Assembly (NCBI RefSeq): GCF_963576615.1
Contig: NC_088711.1
Span: 60,368,248-60,432,247 of the forward strand
Direction of reading: 5' to 3'
Length of the DNA stretch: 64,000 nt
Origin: Watersipora subatra
Taxonomy: Eukaryota; Bryozoa; Gymnolaemata; Cheilostomatida; Watersiporidae
This document shows, one piece after another, positions 1-13,900 of this stretch. How positions within the stretch are numbered: the stretch's first letter is position 1; every line of letters starts with the position of its first letter. The notes beneath the pieces were generated by a model. That model had not been told where the DNA came from. It made no database searches and was given only the letters and a program-made list of their open reading frames with translations. Position numbers and translations under genes: made by a program.

Positions 1-3000
1 GGGTGACAGGTGCTGATAATACTGTACTATTGATCTCTGTTTAAACATGAAGGGTGACAGGTGCTGATAATACTCTACTATTGATCTCTGTTTAAACATG
101 AAGGGTGACAGGTGCTGATAATACTGTACTATTGATCTCTGTTTAAACATGAAGGGTGAAAGGTGCTGATAATACTCTACTATTGATCTCTGTTTAAACA
201 TGAAGGTGACAGGTGCTGATAATACTCTACTATTGATCTCTGTTTAAACATGAAGGGTGACAGGTGCTGATAATACTGTACTATTGATCTCTGTTTAAAC
301 ATGAAGGGTGAAAGGTGCTGATAATACTCTACTATTGATCTCTGTTTAAACATGAAGGGTGACAGGTGCTGATAATACTCTACTATTGATCTCCGTTTAA
401 ACATGAAGGTGACAGGTGCTGATAATACTCTACTATTGATCTCTGTTTAAACATGAAGGTGACAGGTGCTGATAATACTGTACTATTGATCTCTGTTTAA
501 ACATGAAGGGTGACAGGTGCTGATAATACTCTACTATTGATCTCTGTTTAAACATGAAGGGTGACAGGTGCTGATAATACTGTACTATTGATCTCTGTTT
601 AAACATGAAGGGTGAAAGGTGCTGATAATACTCTACTATTGATCTCTGTTTAAACATGAAGGTGACAGGTGCTGATAATACTCTACTATTGATCTCTGTT
701 TAAACATGAAGGTGACAGGTGCTGATAATACTCTACTATTGATCTCTGTTTAAACATGAAGGTGACAGGTGCTGATAATACTCTACTATTGATCTCTGTT
801 TAAACATGAAGGGTGACAGGTGCTGATAATACTGTACTATTGATCTCTGTTTAAACATGAAGGGTGAAAGGTGCTGATAATACTCTACTATTGATCTCTG
901 TTTAAACATGAAGGTGACAGGTGCTGATAATACTCTACTATTGATCTCTGTTTAAACATGAAGGGTGACAGGTGCTGATAATACTCTACTATTGATCTCT
1001 GTTTAAACATGAAGGTGACAGGTGCTGATAATACTCTACTATTGATCTCTGTTTAAACATGAAGGGTGACAGGTGCTGATAATACTCTACTATTGATCTC
1101 CGTTTAAACATGAAGGTGAAAGGTGCTGATAATACTCTACTATTGATATCTGTTTAAACATGAAGGGTGACAGCTGCTGATAATACTCTACTATTGATCT
1201 CTGCTTAAAAATGAAGGTGACAGGTGCTGATAATACTCTACTATTGATCTCTGTTTAAACATGAAGGGTGAGAGGTGCTGATAATACTCTACTATTGATC
1301 TCTGTTTAAACATGAAGGGTGACGGGTGCTGATTATACTCTACTATTGATCTCTGTTTAAACATGAAGGTGACAGGTGCTGATAATACTCTACTATTGAT
1401 ATCTGTTTAAACATGAAGGGTGACAGCTGCTGATAATACTCTACTATTGATCTCTGCTTAAAAATGAAGGTGACAGGTGCTGATAATACTCTACTATTGA
1501 TCTCTGTTTAAACATGAAGGGTGAGAGGTGCTGATAATACTCTACTATTGATCTCTGTTTAAACATGAAGGTGACAGGTGCTGATGATACTCTACTATTG
1601 ATCTCTGTTTAAACATGAAGGGTGACAGATGCTGATAATACTCTACTATTGATCTCTGTTTTAACATGAAGGGTGACAGGTGCTGATAATACTCTACTAT
1701 TGATCTCTGTTTAAACATGAAGGGTGACAGGTGCTGATAATACTGTACTATTGATCTCTGTTTAAACATGAAGGGTGAAAGGTGCTGATAATACTCTACT
1801 ATTGATCTCTGTTTAAACATGAAGGTGACAGGTGCTGATAATACTCTACTATTGATCTCTGTTTAAACATGAAGGTGACAGGTGCTGATAATACTCTACT
1901 ATTGATCTCTGTTTAAACATGAAGGTGACAGGTGCTGATAATACTCTACTATTGATCTCTGTTTAAACATGAAGGGTGACAGGTGCTGATAATACTGTAC
2001 TATTGATCTCTGTTTAAACATGAAGGGTGAAAGGTGCTGATAATACTCTACTATTGATCTCTGTTTAAACATGAAGGTGACAGGTGCTAATAATACTCTA
2101 CTATTGATCTCTGTTTAAACATGAAGGTGCCAGGTGCTGATAATACTCTACTATTGATATCTGTTTAAACATGAAGGGTGACAGGTGCTGATGATACTCT
2201 ACTATTGATCTCTGTTTAAACATGAAGGGTGACAGGTGCTGATAATACTCTACTATTGATCTCTGTTTAAACATGACAGGTGAAAGGTGCTGATAATACT
2301 CTACTATTGATCTCTGTTTAAACATGAAGGTGCCAGGTGCTGATAATACTCTACTATTGATATCTGTTTAAACATGAAGGGTGACAGGTGCTGATGATAC
2401 TCTACTATTGATCTCTGCTTAAACATGAAGGGTGACGGGTGCTGATTATACTCTACTATTGATCTCTGTTTAAACATGAAGGTGCCAGGTGCTGATAATA
2501 CTCTACTATTGATATCTGTTTAAACATGAAGGGTGACAGGTGCTGATGATACTCTACTATTGATCTCTGCTTAAACATGAAGGGTGACGGGTGCTGATAA
2601 TACTCTACTATTGATCTCTGTTTAAACATGAAGGTGCCAGGTGCTGATAATACTCTACTATTGATATCTGTTTAAACATGAAGGGTGACAGGTGCTGATG
2701 ATACTCTACTATTGATCTCTGTTTAAACATGAAGGGTGACAGGTGCTGATAATACTCTACTATTGATCTCTGTTTAAACATGAAGGGTGACAGGTGCTGA
2801 TGATACTCTACTATTGATCTCTGCTTAAACATGAAGGGTGACGGGTGCTGATTATACTCTACTATTGATCTCTGTTTAAACATGAAGGGTGACAGGTGCT
2901 AATAATACTCTACTATTGATCTCTGTTTAAACATGAAGGGTGACAGGTGCTGATAATACTCTACTATTGATCTCTGTTTAAACATGAAGGGTGACAGGTG

Positions 3001-6000
3001 ATGATAATACTGTACTATTGATCTCTGTTTAAACATGAATGGTGACAGATGCTGATAATACTCTACTATTGTTCTCTGTTTAAACATGAAGTGTGACAGA
3101 TGCTAATAATACTCTACTATTGATCTCTGTTTAAACATGAAAGGTGACAGGTGGTGATAATACTCTACTATTGATCTCTGTTTAAACATGAAGGGTGACG
3201 GGTGCTGATAATACTGTACTATTGATCTCTGTTTAAACATGACAGGTGACAGGTGCTGATAATACTCTACTATTGATCTCTGTTTAAACATGAAGGTGAC
3301 AGGTGCTGATAATACTCTACTGTTGATCTCTGTTTAAACATGAAGGGTGACAGGTGCTAAAAATACTCTACTATTGATCTCTGTTTAACCATGAAAGGTG
3401 ACAGGTGGTGATAATACTCTACTATTGATCTCTGTTTAAACATGAAGGGTGACGGGTGCTGATAATACTGTACTATTGATCTCTGTTTAAACATGACAGG
3501 TGACAGGTGCTGATAATACTCTACTGTTGATCTCTGTTTAAACATGAAGGGTGACAGGTGCTAAAAATACTCTACTATTGATCTCTGTTTAACCATGAAA
3601 GGTGACAGGTGGTGATAATACTCTACTATTGATCTCTGTTTAAACATGAAGGGTGACGGGTGCTGATAATACTCTACTATTGATCTCTGTTTAAACATGA
3701 AGGTGACAGGTGCTGATAATACTCTACTGTTGATCTCTGTTTAAACATGAAGGGTGACAGGTGCTAAAAATACTCTACTATTGATCTCTGTTTAACCATG
3801 AAAGGTGACAGGTGGTGATAATACTCTACTATTGATCTCTGTTTAAACATGAAGGGTGACAGCTGCTAATAATACTCTACTATTGATCTCTGTTTAAACA
3901 TGAAGGGTGACAGGTGCTGATAATACTCTACTATTGATCTCTGTTTAAACATGAAGGTGACAGGTGCTGATAATACTCTACTGTTGATCTCTGTTTAAAC
4001 ATGAAGGGTGACAGGTGCTGATAATACTCTACTATTGATATCTGTTTAAACATAAAGGGCTACAGGTGCTGATAATACTCTACTATTGATCTCTGTTTAA
4101 ACATGAAGGGTGACAGGTGCTGATAATACTCTACTATTGATCTCTGTTTAAACATGAAGGTGAGAGGTGCTGATAATACTCTACTATTGATCTCTGTTTA
4201 AACATGAAGTGTGACAGGTGCTGATAATACTCTACTATTGATCTCTGTTTAAACATGAAGGGTGACAGGTGCTGATAATACTGTACTATTGATCTCTGTT
4301 TAAACATGAAGGGCGACAGGTGCTGATAATACTCTACTATTGATCTCTGTTTAAACATGAAGGTGACAGGTGCTGATGATACTCTACTATTGATCTCTGT
4401 TTAAACATGAAGGGCGACAGGTGCTGATAATACTCTACTATTGATCTCTGTTTAAACATGAAGGTGACAGGTGCTGATAATACTCTACTATTGATCTCTG
4501 TTTAAACATGAAGGGTGACAGGTGCTGATAATACTGTACTATTGATCTCTGTTTAAACATGAAGGGTGACAAGTGCTGATAATACTCTACTATTGATCTC
4601 TGTTTAAACATGAAGGTGACAGGTGCTGATAATACTCTACTATTAATCTCTGTTTGAACATGAAGGGTGACAGATGCTGATAATACTCTACTATTGATCT
4701 CTGTTTAAACATGACAGGTGAGAGGTGCTGATAATACTCTACTATTGATCTCTGTTTAAACATGAAGTGTGACAGGTGCTGATAATACTCTACTATTGAT
4801 CTCTGTTTAAACATGAAGGGTGACAGGTGCTGATAATACTGTACTATTGATCTCTGTTTAAACATGAAGGGTGACAGGTGTTGATAATACTCTACTATTG
4901 ATCTCCGTTTAAACATGAAGGGTGACAGGTGCTGATTATACTCTACTATTGATCTCTGTTTAAACATGAAGGTGACAGGTGCTGATAATACTCTACTATT
5001 GATATCTGTTTAAACATGAAGGGTGACAAGTGCTGATAATACTCTACTATTGATCTCTGTTTAAACATGAAGGTGACAGGTGCTGATAATACTCTACTAT
5101 TGATCTCTGTTTAAACATGAAGGGTGACAGGTGCTGATAATACTCTACTATTGATCTCTGTTTAAACATGAAGGTGAGAGGTGCTGATAATACTCTACTA
5201 TTGATCTCTGTTTAAAAATGAAGGTGACAGGTGCTGATAATACTCTACTATTGATCTCTGTTTAAACATGAAGGGTGACAGGTGCTGATAACACTCTACT
5301 ATTGATCTCTGTTTAAAAATGAAGGTGACAGGTGCTGATAATACTCTACTATTGATCTCTGTTTAAACATGAAGGGTGACAGGTGCTGATAATACTCTAC
5401 TATTGATCTCTGTTTAAACATGAAGGTGAGAGGTGCTGATAATACTCTACTATTGATCTCTGTTTAAACATGAAGGGTGACAGGTGCTGATAACACTCTA
5501 CTATTGATCTCTGTTTAAAAATGAAGGTGACAGGTGCTGATAATACTCTACTATTGATCTCTGTTTAAACATGAAGGGTGACAGGTGCTGATAATACTCT
5601 ACTATTGATCTCTGTTTAAAAATGAAGGTGACAGGTGCTGATAATACTCTACTATTGATCTCTGTTTAAACATGAAGGGTGACAGGTGCTGATAATACTC
5701 TACTATTGATCTCTGTTTAAACATGAAGGTGAGAGGTGCTGATAATACTCTACTATTGATCTCTGTTTAAAAATGAAGGTGACAGGTGCTGATAATACTC
5801 TACTATTGATCTCTGTTTAAACATGAAGGGTGACAGGTGCTGATAATACTCTACTATTGATCTCTGTTTAAACATGAAGGTGAGAGGTGCTGATAATACT
5901 CTACTATTGATCTCTGTTTAAACATGAAGGGTGACAGGTGCTGATAATACTCTACTATTGATCTCTGTTTAAACATGAAGGGTGACAGGTGCTGATAATA

Positions 6001-7200
6001 CTGTACTATTGATCTCTGTTTTAACATGAAGGGCGACAGGTGCTGATAATACTCTACTATTGATCTCTGTTTAAACATGAAGGTGACAGGTGCTGATAAT
6101 ACTGTACTATTGATCTCTGTTTAAACATGAAGGTGACAGGTGCTGATAATACTCTACTATTGATCTCTGTTTAAACATGAAGGGTGACAGGTGCTGATGA
6201 TACTCTACTATTAATCTCTGTTTGAACATGAAGGGTGACAGGTGCTGATAATACTCTACTATTGATCTCTGTTTAAGCATGAAGAGTGACAGGTGCTGAT
6301 AATACTCTACTATTGATCTCTGTTTAAACATGAAGAGTGACAGGTGCTGATATACTCAACTGTTGATCTCTGTTTAAACATGAAAGGTGACAGGTTCTAA
6401 TATAACTCTACTATTGATCTCTGTTTAAACGTGAAGGGTGACAGGTGACAATAATACTCTACTATTGATCTCTGTTTAAACATGAAGGGCGACAGGTGCT
6501 GATAATACTCTACTATTGATCTCTGTTTAAACATGAAGGTGACAGGTGCTGATGATACTCTACTATTAATCTCTGTTTGAACATGAAGGGTGACAGGTGC
6601 TGATAATACTCTACTATTGATCTCTGTTTAAACATGAAGGTGAGAGGTGCTGATAATACTCTACTATTGATCTCTGTTTAAACATGAAGGGTGACAGGTG
6701 CTGATAATACTCTACTATTGATCTCTGTTTAAACATGAAGGGTGACAGGTGCTGATAATACTGTACTATTGATCTCTGTTTAAACATGAAGGGTGACAGG
6801 TGCTGATAATATTCTACTATTGATTTCTGTTTAAACATGAAGGGCGACAGGTGCTGATAATACTCTACTATTGATCTCTGTTTAAACATGAAGGGTGACA
6901 GGTGCTGATAATACTCTACTATTGATCTCTGTTTAAACATGAAGGGTGACAGGTGCTGATAATACTCTACTATTGATATCTGTTTAAACATGAAGGTGAC
7001 AGGTGCTGATAATACTCTACTATTGATCTCTGTTTAAACATGAAGGGTGACAGGTGCTGATAATACTCTACTATTGATCTCTGTTTAAACAAGAAGGGAG
7101 ACAGGTGCTGATAATATTCTACTATTGATATCTGTTTAAACATGAAGGTGACAGGTGCTGATAATACTCTACTATTGATCTCTGTTTAAACATGAAGGGT
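1..7200. repeat. Satellite domain A
   Basis: In this part many units are 50 bp because the GGG at the unit start is GG (GAAGGTGAC). Alternation of 50- and 51-bp units chops the minus-strand frame into short pieces. Typical point variants are CTGTACTATT, GATATCTG and, near 3100-3850, CTAAAAATAC and TTTAACCATG. These variants become rare to the right of about 7.2 kb. Boundaries are approximate and judged by eye. Confidence 0.7.
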
Positions 7201-10200
7201 GTCAGGTGCTGATAATACTCTACTATTGATCTCTATTTAAACATGAAGGGTGACAGATGCTGATAATATTCTACTATTGATCTCTGTTTAAACATGAATG
7301 GTGACAGGTGCTGATAATACTCTACTATTGATCTCTGTTTAAACATGAAGGGTGACAGGTGCTGATAATACTCTACTATTGATCTCTGTTTAAACTTGAA
7401 GGATGACAGGTGCTGATAATACTCTACTATTGATCTCTGTTTAAACATGAAGGGTGACAGATGCTGATAATATTCTACTATTGATCTCTGTTTAAACATG
7501 AAGGATGTCAGGTGCTGATAATACTCTACTATTGATCTCTGTTTAAACATGAAGGGAGACAGGTGCTGATAATACTCTACTATTGATCTCTGTTTAAACA
7601 TGAAGGGTGCCAGGTGCTGATAATACTCTACTATTGATCTCTGTTTAAACATGAAGGGAGACAGGTGCTGATAATACTCTACTATTGATCTCTGTTTAAA
7701 CATGAAGGGTGACAGATGCTGATAATATTCTACTATTGATCTCTGTTTAAACATGAAGGGTGACAGGTGCTGATAATACTCTACTATTGATCTCTGTTTA
7801 AACATGAAGGATGTCAGGTGCTGATAATACTCTACTATTGATCTCTGTTTAAACATGAAGGGAGACAGGTACTGATAATACTCTACTATTGATCTCTGTT
7901 TAAACATGAAGGGTGACAGGTGCTGATAATACTCTACTATTGATCTCTGTTTAAGCTTGAAGGGTGACAGGTACTGATAATACTCTACTATTGATCTCTG
8001 TTTAAACATGAAGGGTGCCAGGTGCTGATAATACTCTACTATTGATCTCTGTTTAAACATGAAGGGAGACAGGTGCTGATAATACTCTACTATTGATCTC
8101 TGTTTAAACATGAAGGGTGACAGGTGCTGATAATACTCTACTATTGATCTCTGTTTAAGCTTGAAGGGTGACAGGTACTGATAATACTCTACTATTGATC
8201 TCTGTTTAAACATGAAGGGTGCCAGGTGCTGATAATACTCTACTATTGATCTCTGTTTAAACATGAAGGGTGCCAGGTGCTGATAATACTCTACTATTGA
8301 TCTCTGTTTAAACATGAAGGGTGACAGGTGCTGATAATACTCTACTATTGATCTCTGTTTAAACATGAAGGATGTCAGGTGCTGATAATACTCTACTATT
8401 GATCTCTGTTTAAACATGAAGGGAGACAGGTGCTGATAATACTCTACTATTGATCTCTGTTTAAACATGAAGGGTGACAGCTGCTGATAATACTCTACTA
8501 TTGATCTCTGTTTAAACATGAAGGGTGACAGGTGCTAATAATACTCTACTATTGATCTCTGTTTAAGCATGAAGGATGACAGGTGCTGATAATACTCTAC
8601 TATTGATCTCTATTTAAACGTGAAGGGAGACAGGTGCTGATAATACTCTACTATTGATCTCTGTTTAAACATGAAGGGTGCCAGGTGCTGATAATACTCT
8701 ACTATTGATCTCTGTTTAAGCATGAAGGATGACAGGTGCTGATAATACTCTACTATTGATCTCTATTTAAACGTGAAGGGAGACAGGTGCTGATAATACT
8801 CTACTATTGATATCTGTTTAAACGTGAAGGGAGACAGGTGCTGATAATACTCTACTATTGATCTCTGTTTAAACATGAAGGGTGACAGCTGCTGATAATA
8901 CTCTACTATTGATCTCTGTTTAAACATGAAGGGTGACAGGTGCTAATAATACTCTACTATTGATCTCTGTTTAAACATGAAGGGTGCCAGGTGCTAATAA
9001 TACTCTACTATTGATCTCTGTTTAAGCATGAAGGATGACAGGTGCTGATAATACTCTACTATTGATCTCTATTTAAACGTGAAGGGAGACAGGTGCTGAT
9101 AATACTCTACTATTGATATCTGTTTAAACATGAAGGGTGACAGATGCTGATAATATTCTACTATTGATCTCTGTTTAAACATGAAGGATGACAGGTGCTG
9201 ATAATACTCTACTATTGATCTCTGTTTAAGCATGAAGGATGTCAGGTGCTGATAATACTCTACTATTGATCTCTGTTTAAACATGAAGGGAGACAGGTGC
9301 TGATAATACTCTACTATTGATCTCTGTTTAAACATGAAGGGTGACAGGTGCTAATAATACTCTACTATTGATCTCTGTTTAAACATGAAGGGTGACAGGT
9401 GCTGATAATACTATACTATTGACCTCTGTTTAAACGTGAAGGGAGACAGGTGCTGATAATACTCTACTATTGATATCTGTTTAAACATGAAGGGTGACAG
9501 ATGCTGATAATATTCTACTATTGATCTCTGTTTAAACATGAAGGGTGCCAGGTGCTGATAATACTCTACTATTGATCTCTGTTTAAACATGAAGGGTGAC
9601 AGGTGCTGATAATACTCTACTATTGATCTCTGTTTAAGCATGAAGAGTGACCGGTGCTGATAATACTCTACTATTGATCTCTGTTTAAGCATGAAGAGTG
9701 ACCGGTGCTGATAATACTCTACTATTGATCTCTGTTTAAACATGAAGGGTGACAGGTGCTGATAATACTATACTATTGACCTCTGTTTAAACGTGAAGGG
9801 AGACAGGTGCTGATAATACTCTACTATTGATATCTGTTTAAACATGAAGGGTGACAGATGCTGATAATATTCTACTATTGATCTCTGTTTAAACATGAAG
9901 GGTGCCAGGTGCTGATAATACTCTACTATTGATCTCTGTTTAAACATGAAGGGTGACAGGTGCTGATAATACTCTACTATTGATCTCTGTTGAACAAGAA
10001 GGGAGACAGGTGCTGATAATACTCTACTATTGATCTCTGTTTAAACATGAAGGGTGACAGGTGCTGATAATACTCTACTATTGATCTCTGTTTAAGCATG
10101 AAGAGTGACCGGTGCTGATAATACTCTACTATTGATCTCTGTTTAAACATGAAGGATGACAGGTGCTGATAATACTCTACTATTGATCTCTGTTTAAGCA

Positions 10201-10980
10201 TGAAGGATGTCAGGTGCTGATAATACTCTACTATTGATCTCTGTTTAAACATGAAGGGTGACAGATGCTGATAATATTCTACTATTGATCTCTGTTTAAA
10301 CATGAAGGGTGACAGGTGCTGATAATATTCTACTATTGATCTCTGTTTAAACATGAAGGGTGACAGGTGCTGATAATACTCAACTATTGATCTCTGTTTA
10401 AGCTTGAAGGGTGACAGGTACTGATAATACTCTACTATTGATCTCTGTTTAAACATGAAGGGTGCCAGGTGCTGATAATACTCTACTATTGATCTCTGTT
10501 TAAACATGAAGGGTGACAGGTGCTGATAATACTCTACTATTGATCTCTGTTTAAACATGAAGGATGTCAGGTGCTGATAATACTCTACTATTGATCTCTG
10601 TTTAAACATGAAGGGAGACAGGTACTGATAATACTCTACTATTGATCTCTGTTTAAACATGAAGGGTGACAGCTGCTGATAATACTCTACTATTGATCTC
10701 TGTTTAAACATGAAGGGTGACAGGTGCTAATAATACTCTACTATTGATCTCTGTTTAAACATGAAGGGTGCCAGGTGCTAATAATACTCTACTATTGATC
10801 TCTGTTTAAGCATGAAGGATGACAGGTGCTGATAATACTCTACTATTGATCTCTATTTAAACGTGAAGGGAGACAGGTGCTGATAATACTCTACTATTGA
10901 TCTCTGTTTAAACATGAAGGGTGCCAGGTGCTGATAATACTCTACTATTGATCTTTGTATAAACATGAAGGATGACAGGT
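7200..10980. repeat. Satellite domain B
   Basis: Units here are nearly all 51 bp, which leaves a 428-codon open frame at 7233-8519. Marker variants are GGGAGACAGG, GGATGTCAGG, GGGTGCCAGG and ATATTCTACT. Blocks of several units recur in the same order, for example around 8530-8790 and 8990-9100, which points to multi-unit duplication. Confidence 0.6.
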
Positions 10981-13900
10981 GCTAATAATACTCTACTATT
11001 GATATCTGTTTAAACATAAAGGGTGACAGGTGCTGATAATGCTCTACTATTGATCTCTGTTTAAACATGAAGAGTGACAGGTGCTGATAATACTCTACTA
11101 TTGATCTCTGTTTAAACATGAAGGGTGACAGGTGCTGATAATCCTCTACTATTGATCTCTGTTTAAACATGAAGGGTGACAGGTGCTGATAATCCTCTAC
11201 TATTGGTCTCTGTTTAAACATGAAGGGTGACAGGTGCTGATAATACTCTACTATTGATCTCTGTTTAAACATAAAGGGTGACAGGTGCTGATAATGCTCT
11301 ACTATTGATCTCTGTTTAAACATGAAGAGTGACAGGTGCTGATAATACTCTACTATTGATCTCTGTTTAAGCTTGAAGAGTGAGAGGTGCTGATAATCCT
11401 CTACTATTGATCTCTGGTTAAACATGAAGAGTGACAGGTGCTGATAATACTTTACTATTGATCTCTGTTTAAGCATGAAGGGTGACAGGTGCTGATAATA
11501 CTTTACTATTGATCTCTGTTTCAACATGAAGAGTGACAGGTGCTGATAATACTTTACTATTGATCTCTGTTTAAGCATGAAGGGTGCCAGGTGCTGATAA
11601 TACTCTACTATTGATCTCTGTTTAAGCTTGAAGAGTGAGAGGTGCTGATAATCCTCTACTATTGATCTCTGTTTAAACATGAAGAGTGACAGGTGCTGAT
11701 AATACTCTACTATTGATCTCTGTTGAACATGAAGGGTGACAGGTGCTGATAATACTCTACTATTGATCTCTGTTTAAACATGAAGAGTGACAGGTGCTGA
11801 TAATCCTCTACTATTGATCTCTGTTTAAACATGAAGGATGACAGGTGCTGATAAAACTCTACTATTGATCTCTGTTTAAACATGAAGGGAGACAGGTGCT
11901 GATAATACTCTACTATTGATCTCTGTTTAAACATGAAGGGTGCCAGGTGCTGATAATACTCTACTATTGATCTTTGTATAAACATGAAGGATGACAGGTG
12001 CTAATAATACTCTACTATTGATATCTGTTTAAACATAAAGGGTGACAGGTGCTGATAATGCTCTACTATTGATCTCTGTTTAAACATGAAGAGTGACAGG
12101 TGCTGATAATACTCTACTATTGATCTCTGTTTAAACATGAAGGGTGACAGGTGCTAATAATACTCTACTATTGATCTCTGTTTAAACATGAAGGGTGACA
12201 GGTGCTGATAATACTTTACTATTGATCTCTGTTTAAGCATGAAGGGTGACAGGTGCTGATAATACTTTACTATTGATCTCTGTTTCAACATGAAGAGTGA
12301 CAGGTGCTGATAATACTTTACTATTGATCTCTGTTTAAGCATGAAGGGTGCCAGGTGCTGATAATACTCTACTATTGATCTCTGTTTAAGCTTGAAGGGT
12401 GACAGGTGCTGATAATACTCTACTATTGATCTCTGTTTAAACATGAAGGGTGACAGGTACTGATAATACTCTACTATTGGTCTCTGTTTAAACATGAAGG
12501 GTGCCAGGTGCTGATAATACTCTACTATTGATCTCTGTTTAAACATGAAGGGTGACAGGTGCTGATAATACTTTACTATTGATCTCTGTTTAAACATGAA
12601 GAGTGACAGGTGCTGATAATACTCTACTATTGATCTCTGTTGAACATGAAGGTGACAGGTGCTAATAATACTCTACTATTGATCTCTGTTTAAACATGAA
12701 GGGTGACAGGTGCTGATAATACTCTACTATTGATCTCTGTTTAAACATGAAGAGTGAGAGGTGCTGATAATACTCTACTATTGATCTCTGTTTAAACGTG
12801 AAGGGTGACAGGTGCTAATAATACTCTACTATTGATCTCTGTTTAAACATGAAGGGTGACAGGTGCTGATAATACTCTACTATTGATCTCTATTTAAACA
12901 TGAAGGGTGACAGGTGCTGATAATACTCTACTATTGATCTCTGTTTAAACGTGAAGGGTGACAGGTGCTGATAATACTCTACTATTGATCTCTATTTAAA
13001 CATGAAGGGTGCCAGGTGCTAATAATACTCTACTATTGATCTCTGTTTAAACATGAAGAGTGAGAGGTGCTGATAATACTCTACTATTGATCTCTGTTTA
13101 AACATGAAGGGTGACAGGTGCTGATAATACTTTACTATTGATCTCTGTTTAAACATGAAGAGTGACAGGTGCTGATAATACTCTACTATTGATCTCTGTT
13201 GAACATGAAGGGTGACAGGTGCTGATAATACTCTACTATTGATCTCTGTTTAAACATGAAGGGTGACAGGTGCTGATAATACTCTACTATTGATCTCTGT
13301 TTAAACATGAAGGGTGCCAGGTGCTGATAATACTCTACTATTGATCTCTGTTTAAACATGAAGGTGACAGGTGCTGATAATCCTCTACTATTGATCTCTG
13401 TTTAAACATGAAGAGTGAGAGGTGCTGATAATACTCTACTATTGATCTCTGTTTAAACGTGAAGGGTGACAGGTGCTGATAATACTCTACTATTGATCTC
13501 TGTTTAAACTTGAAGGGAGACAGGTGCTGATAATACTCTACTATTGATCTCTGTTTAAGCATGAAGAGTGACAGGTGCTGATAATACTCTACTATTGATC
13601 TCTGTTTAAACATGAAGGGTGACAGGTGCTGATAATCCTCTACTATTGATCTCTGTTGAACATGAAGGGTGACAGGTGCTGATAATACTCTACTATTGAT
13701 CTCTGTTTAAACTTGAAGGGAGACAGGTGCTGATAATACTCTACTATTGATCTCTGTTTAAGCATGAAGAGTGACAGGTGCTGATAATACTCTACTATTG
13801 ATCTCTGTTTAAACATGAAGGGTGACAGGTGCTGATAATCCTCTACTATTGATCTCTGTTGAACATGAAGGGTGACAGGTGCTGATAATACTCTACTATT

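Noticed and set aside
7233..8519. Long minus-strand frame of 17-residue repeats (428 codons), and many shorter ones in the array, as a repeat protein gene
   Set aside because: It follows from a 51-bp unit with one stop-free frame. Start, end and length are set by 50-bp units and point mutations. Unit differences mostly change residues and no promoter or unique sequence accompanies the frames.
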